Assembly (NCBI GenBank): GCA_029255685.2 | Contig: CM055313.2 | Location: forward strand, 23,847,079 to 23,911,078 | Reading direction: 5' to 3' | Source: Silene conica | Lineage: Eukaryota; Streptophyta; Magnoliopsida; Caryophyllales; Caryophyllaceae | DNA: 64,000 bases | Shown: piece by piece, positions 61,427 to 64,000 of the stretch | Numbering within the stretch: position 1 is the stretch's first letter | Layout of the letters: each line of letters begins with the position of its first letter | The notes under the pieces: model-generated | Seen by the model: only the letters and a program-made list of their open reading frames with translations | Databases searched by the model: none | Told to the model about the DNA's origin: nothing | Made by a program: the position numbers and the translations under genes

Positions 61427-61767
61427 TTATACGCTCTATTGTACCTTGTTGCTTTTGATGCAATGGTTGTTCTTTATGTGCGTTTTATAGATGGATATGC
61501 TGTGTCCCAGGTAGTGCTCCCAGATTTCGATTGTACTAGTATTGGATGGTCGCGATGAACATGTCCATCTATCGGATCATGGGATTTTATTTCTTGCATT
61601 TGAGCCTTGGCAGGAAGTTAGATTCAGATTGCTAATCTTATCACATTGTTTTCTGAAATATATTACTTCTGAATTTACTTTCCGGGCCAACACTTGTCCC
61701 AGCATAGACGGAAAGGGAAAGGTAACGGTCAAAATTGATATAACGAGAGCTACTAATCTTTTGAGGC
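61427..61767 (+). other. PAG1: 3' UTR and downstream region of PAG1
   Basis: No repeat or second gene recognised. Short open stretches on both strands have no family resemblance. Confidence 0.4.
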
Positions 61768-61990
61768 ACAAATTCTACTCTACGATGGTCGCGTGTGTGA
61801 CTAACCAAAAAGTGACCAATTTTTGATAAATTGTTACCACTATTGTTACCACTTTTGATTAAATAGTAACCACTTTAAATGATCTATTTGTTCAAAATGA
61901 TCACTATTTATCAAAAAGTGGTTTTTTTTTTTTTTTATCAAAAAATGGTTTTATTTCCCAAAAAAATATGGGATGAGACCGTCGCACGGC
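61768..61990. repeat. Dispersed repeat with GTGACC/GTTACC words, second copy at 20096-20215
   Basis: Both places share AAATTCTACT.TACGATGGTC and then several copies of TTTTGATTAAATAGT(G/A)ACCA-like words. This copy ends ATGAGACCGTCGCACGGC, roughly complementary to its start, so it may be a small TIR element. Confidence 0.5.
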
Positions 61991-62234
61991 ATAATTGCTG
62001 CTTGAGTTGATGGCGTGGGTTGGGCTGTTGTGAACTTACGAATTTACGATCAGTCCAACTCAGAAATTTCATGTGTTTTGTCTAGTTTTTAAGAAATTAA
62101 AGGTCAAGATTGATATTCGATAGTCAGTGTAGTAAATTTTTTTGAGATGATAGGTGGAGAGGGTTCAAAAATTATATGAATGTAGTATCGTTTTTGACTT
62201 TTGAGCAAGCTAAACACAAACTAAAACCAGTTTA

Positions 62235-62559
62235 GGGCAAGTGCAATGGTTAAGCTAAGGGACTTGCTTGCAAATATAAAAAGTTGTAAGCTAATAGCCT
62301 TTGTATTAGCTTCAATCAAGCTACTAGCCCCATTAAGCTACTAGCTCAAATGCCCATCCCAAAATTTCAACCTATCAAATTAAAGTTTCTTATAAAAATT
62401 AATTATTTAAATAAAAAACTTGGAATTTTTGTTGTATGTGGGTCCATTTAAACTAGTTTGAAACCATTGCATGCAATTGTAGCTCAAAATAATATAGCTT
62501 ACAAAATATGATGTGACAATTCAAGCTAATAGTACATTAGCTCACCATTGCACTTGCTC
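62235..62559. mobile_element. Tourist/Harbinger-type MITE (325 bp)
   Basis: Inverted ends GGGCAAGTGCAATGGT / ACCATTGCACTTGCTC with TTA on both sides (62232-62234, 62560-62562). Non-coding; the inner part repeats AAGCTA/TAGCTT words. Confidence 0.85.
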
Positions 62560-62929
62560 TTAGGCACTTGAATTCTCGTACCTTAAACAGATTTGTATCT
62601 TGTTTATATTTCTAATGTCCCAATAAGAAAATGTTGGTCGTTTTCTTTATCACTAGCGTCATTTTCTACTACTAACCACGATTACTCTATCTCGTTGCAA
62701 AATTCAAAATAAAGCATATTAGTTTAAGTAATTAAACTAAAACACGTACCCAAAAAAACTAATCAAACAAATACCAAATGTACGAGTATTTCTCAAATTT
62801 TCAAGATCTAATTATATTTTTTAGCGTGAAAAAATCACGAAAGTAAATAAAACCGGCAAAATCTGAATACAGGTTATGAATATACACTCGGACTTGTAAA
62901 CGCGTTGTTCGCAAAACGACTTGTAAACG

Positions 62930-63585
62930 AAACACGGAGTATTATTTGAATTGAACGCTCAGCTCATACTTCACCATTTCGCGGTTTCCCGAGTTCGATC
63001 CATGAACAAACTTTAGGTAATCACATCTTTCTTTTTCTAATTTTAATTGATTCTTAGGGTTATTCATAATTATTGTTGATTATGTTTGTATACAGGTTTT
63101 GATTGATTATTATTCATTTATTTATTCTCTTGTCGGAATTAAATTAATTGATGAATTACTGAATTAAGTGAATTTTGAATTATTCTTCAATTTTTAGGTC
63201 AAATTAGCTTGAATTATTCGATTGTGATAGCTATTAATTGATTTAAGCAACTTTTAGGTCAAATTATTCTGTATGTTAATCAGGTTGTTAGAAATTATGT
63301 TGTGAGTGTAGAGATGTTAGCAATGGCGGTAGCGAAATGATACTGTTAGTCTGTTACTGTTTGTATACAGGTTTTGTTTGATTATTATTCATTTATTTAT
63401 TCTCTTATTGGAATTAAATTAATTGATGAATTACTGAATTAAGTGAATGAAGTGAATTTTGAGTTATTTTTCATTTTTTATTACAAATTAGTTTGAATTG
63501 TTCAACTGTGATAGTTGTTTATTGATTTAAGCAATTTTTAGGATAAATTATTCTGTATGTTAATCAGGTTGTTAGAAATGATGCG
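62930..63585 (+). other. Possible first exon and intron of a gene extending past the window
   Basis: A stretch at about 62950-63015 (ATTTCGCGGTTTCCCGAGTT, then a GTAATC donor-like site) looks like a 5' UTR exon. The following AT-rich, intron-like sequence holds a tandem duplication: a block of about 200 bp at 63096-63300 recurs at 63370-63580. No coding exon is in the window. Confidence 0.3.
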
Positions 63586-64000
63586 ATGTTCGGGGAAGTG
63601 GCAAATAAACCCCATACGTTTACTCCTATGTGCAAATAAACCCTACAACTGTCATTACGTGCAAATTAACCCCGTATGTTTAGCAATTGGCGCAATTTGG
63701 CGCAATTTGGCCTCATTTAATTAATTCACTTGATTTCTCCCTTCTCTTATTTATTTCTTATTTAGTTTCTTTCATTTTTTGTAAGAAAATTTTAGTTAAT
63801 TGACCAATCTACCCCTGCACATATTCTCTCACTTGAACCTCCAATGCCCCTACGTAAACGGTGAACCACCACCACCACGTGACACCCTCTTCAACCCACA
63901 ACACGGAAACAACCCAGTTTCACTGGCGCACTCTCGACCCTCGCGATGTCGACCTAAGGCACATGTCATCCAACACCGAGGACGAAACTTAGTCAGTTTA
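63586..64000. other. Repeat-like right edge
   Basis: Starts with a series of similar phrases (GCAAATAAACCCCATACGTT, GCAAATAAACCC, GCAAATTAACCCCGTATG) that look like the end of a transposon whose other end is outside the window. The last 150 bp are C/A-rich with no recognised gene. Confidence 0.35.

Overview
This window looks like an AT-rich, repeat-dense chromosome segment of a flowering plant (a eudicot). The basis is two spliced nuclear genes with GT-AG introns and plant-type products, iMet-primed LTR retrotransposons, Helitrons and many small MITEs. A Caryophyllales host is a guess from general repeat style only. I see no rRNA, tRNA, CRISPR or bacterial features.

Layout. (1) 1-8 kb: an Athila-like LTR element with one large ORF and a right LTR, then a degraded Copia remnant. 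(2) 9.5-17.0 kb: an intact 11-exon plus-strand gene for a 409-aa CCCH zinc-finger/coiled-coil protein, with two MITEs in its first intron. (3) 17.7-29.4 kb: intergenic repeats. These include hAT, Harbinger-type and Stowaway-type elements (several nested), at least one Helitron, a one-exon relic of the vitamin B6 gene PDX2, a fresh 158-bp tandem duplication, and a 3.3-kb solo LTR. (4) 29.7-55.1 kb: one minus-strand Copia element of about 8.8 kb, expanded to 25.4 kb by insertions. A short relative sits in its RT region, and a non-coding large-LTR retrotransposon (LARD-like, 13.9 kb) sits between gag and protease. That LARD carries one further solo LTR in each of its own LTRs. Six insertion levels were resolved by 5-bp target-site duplications. 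(5) 56.2-61.4 kb: an intact 10-exon plus-strand gene for the 20S proteasome subunit alpha type-3 (PAG1, 249 aa). (6) 61.4-64 kb: intergenic repeats and a possible first exon of a gene lying beyond the window.

The two host genes share a strand but show no functional link; both read through completely when exons are joined at GT-AG sites. The most unusual signals are these. Arrays of CpG-rich palindromes recur in three unrelated LTR-element groups, and the palindrome type is exchanged between homologous leaders. Two hairpins are conserved across LTR families, one with compensatory stem changes. The end of PAG1 exon 4 is duplicated inside intron 4, creating two potential in-frame 30-nt microexons.

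All coordinates and differences were read by eye; no alignment or database search was run.
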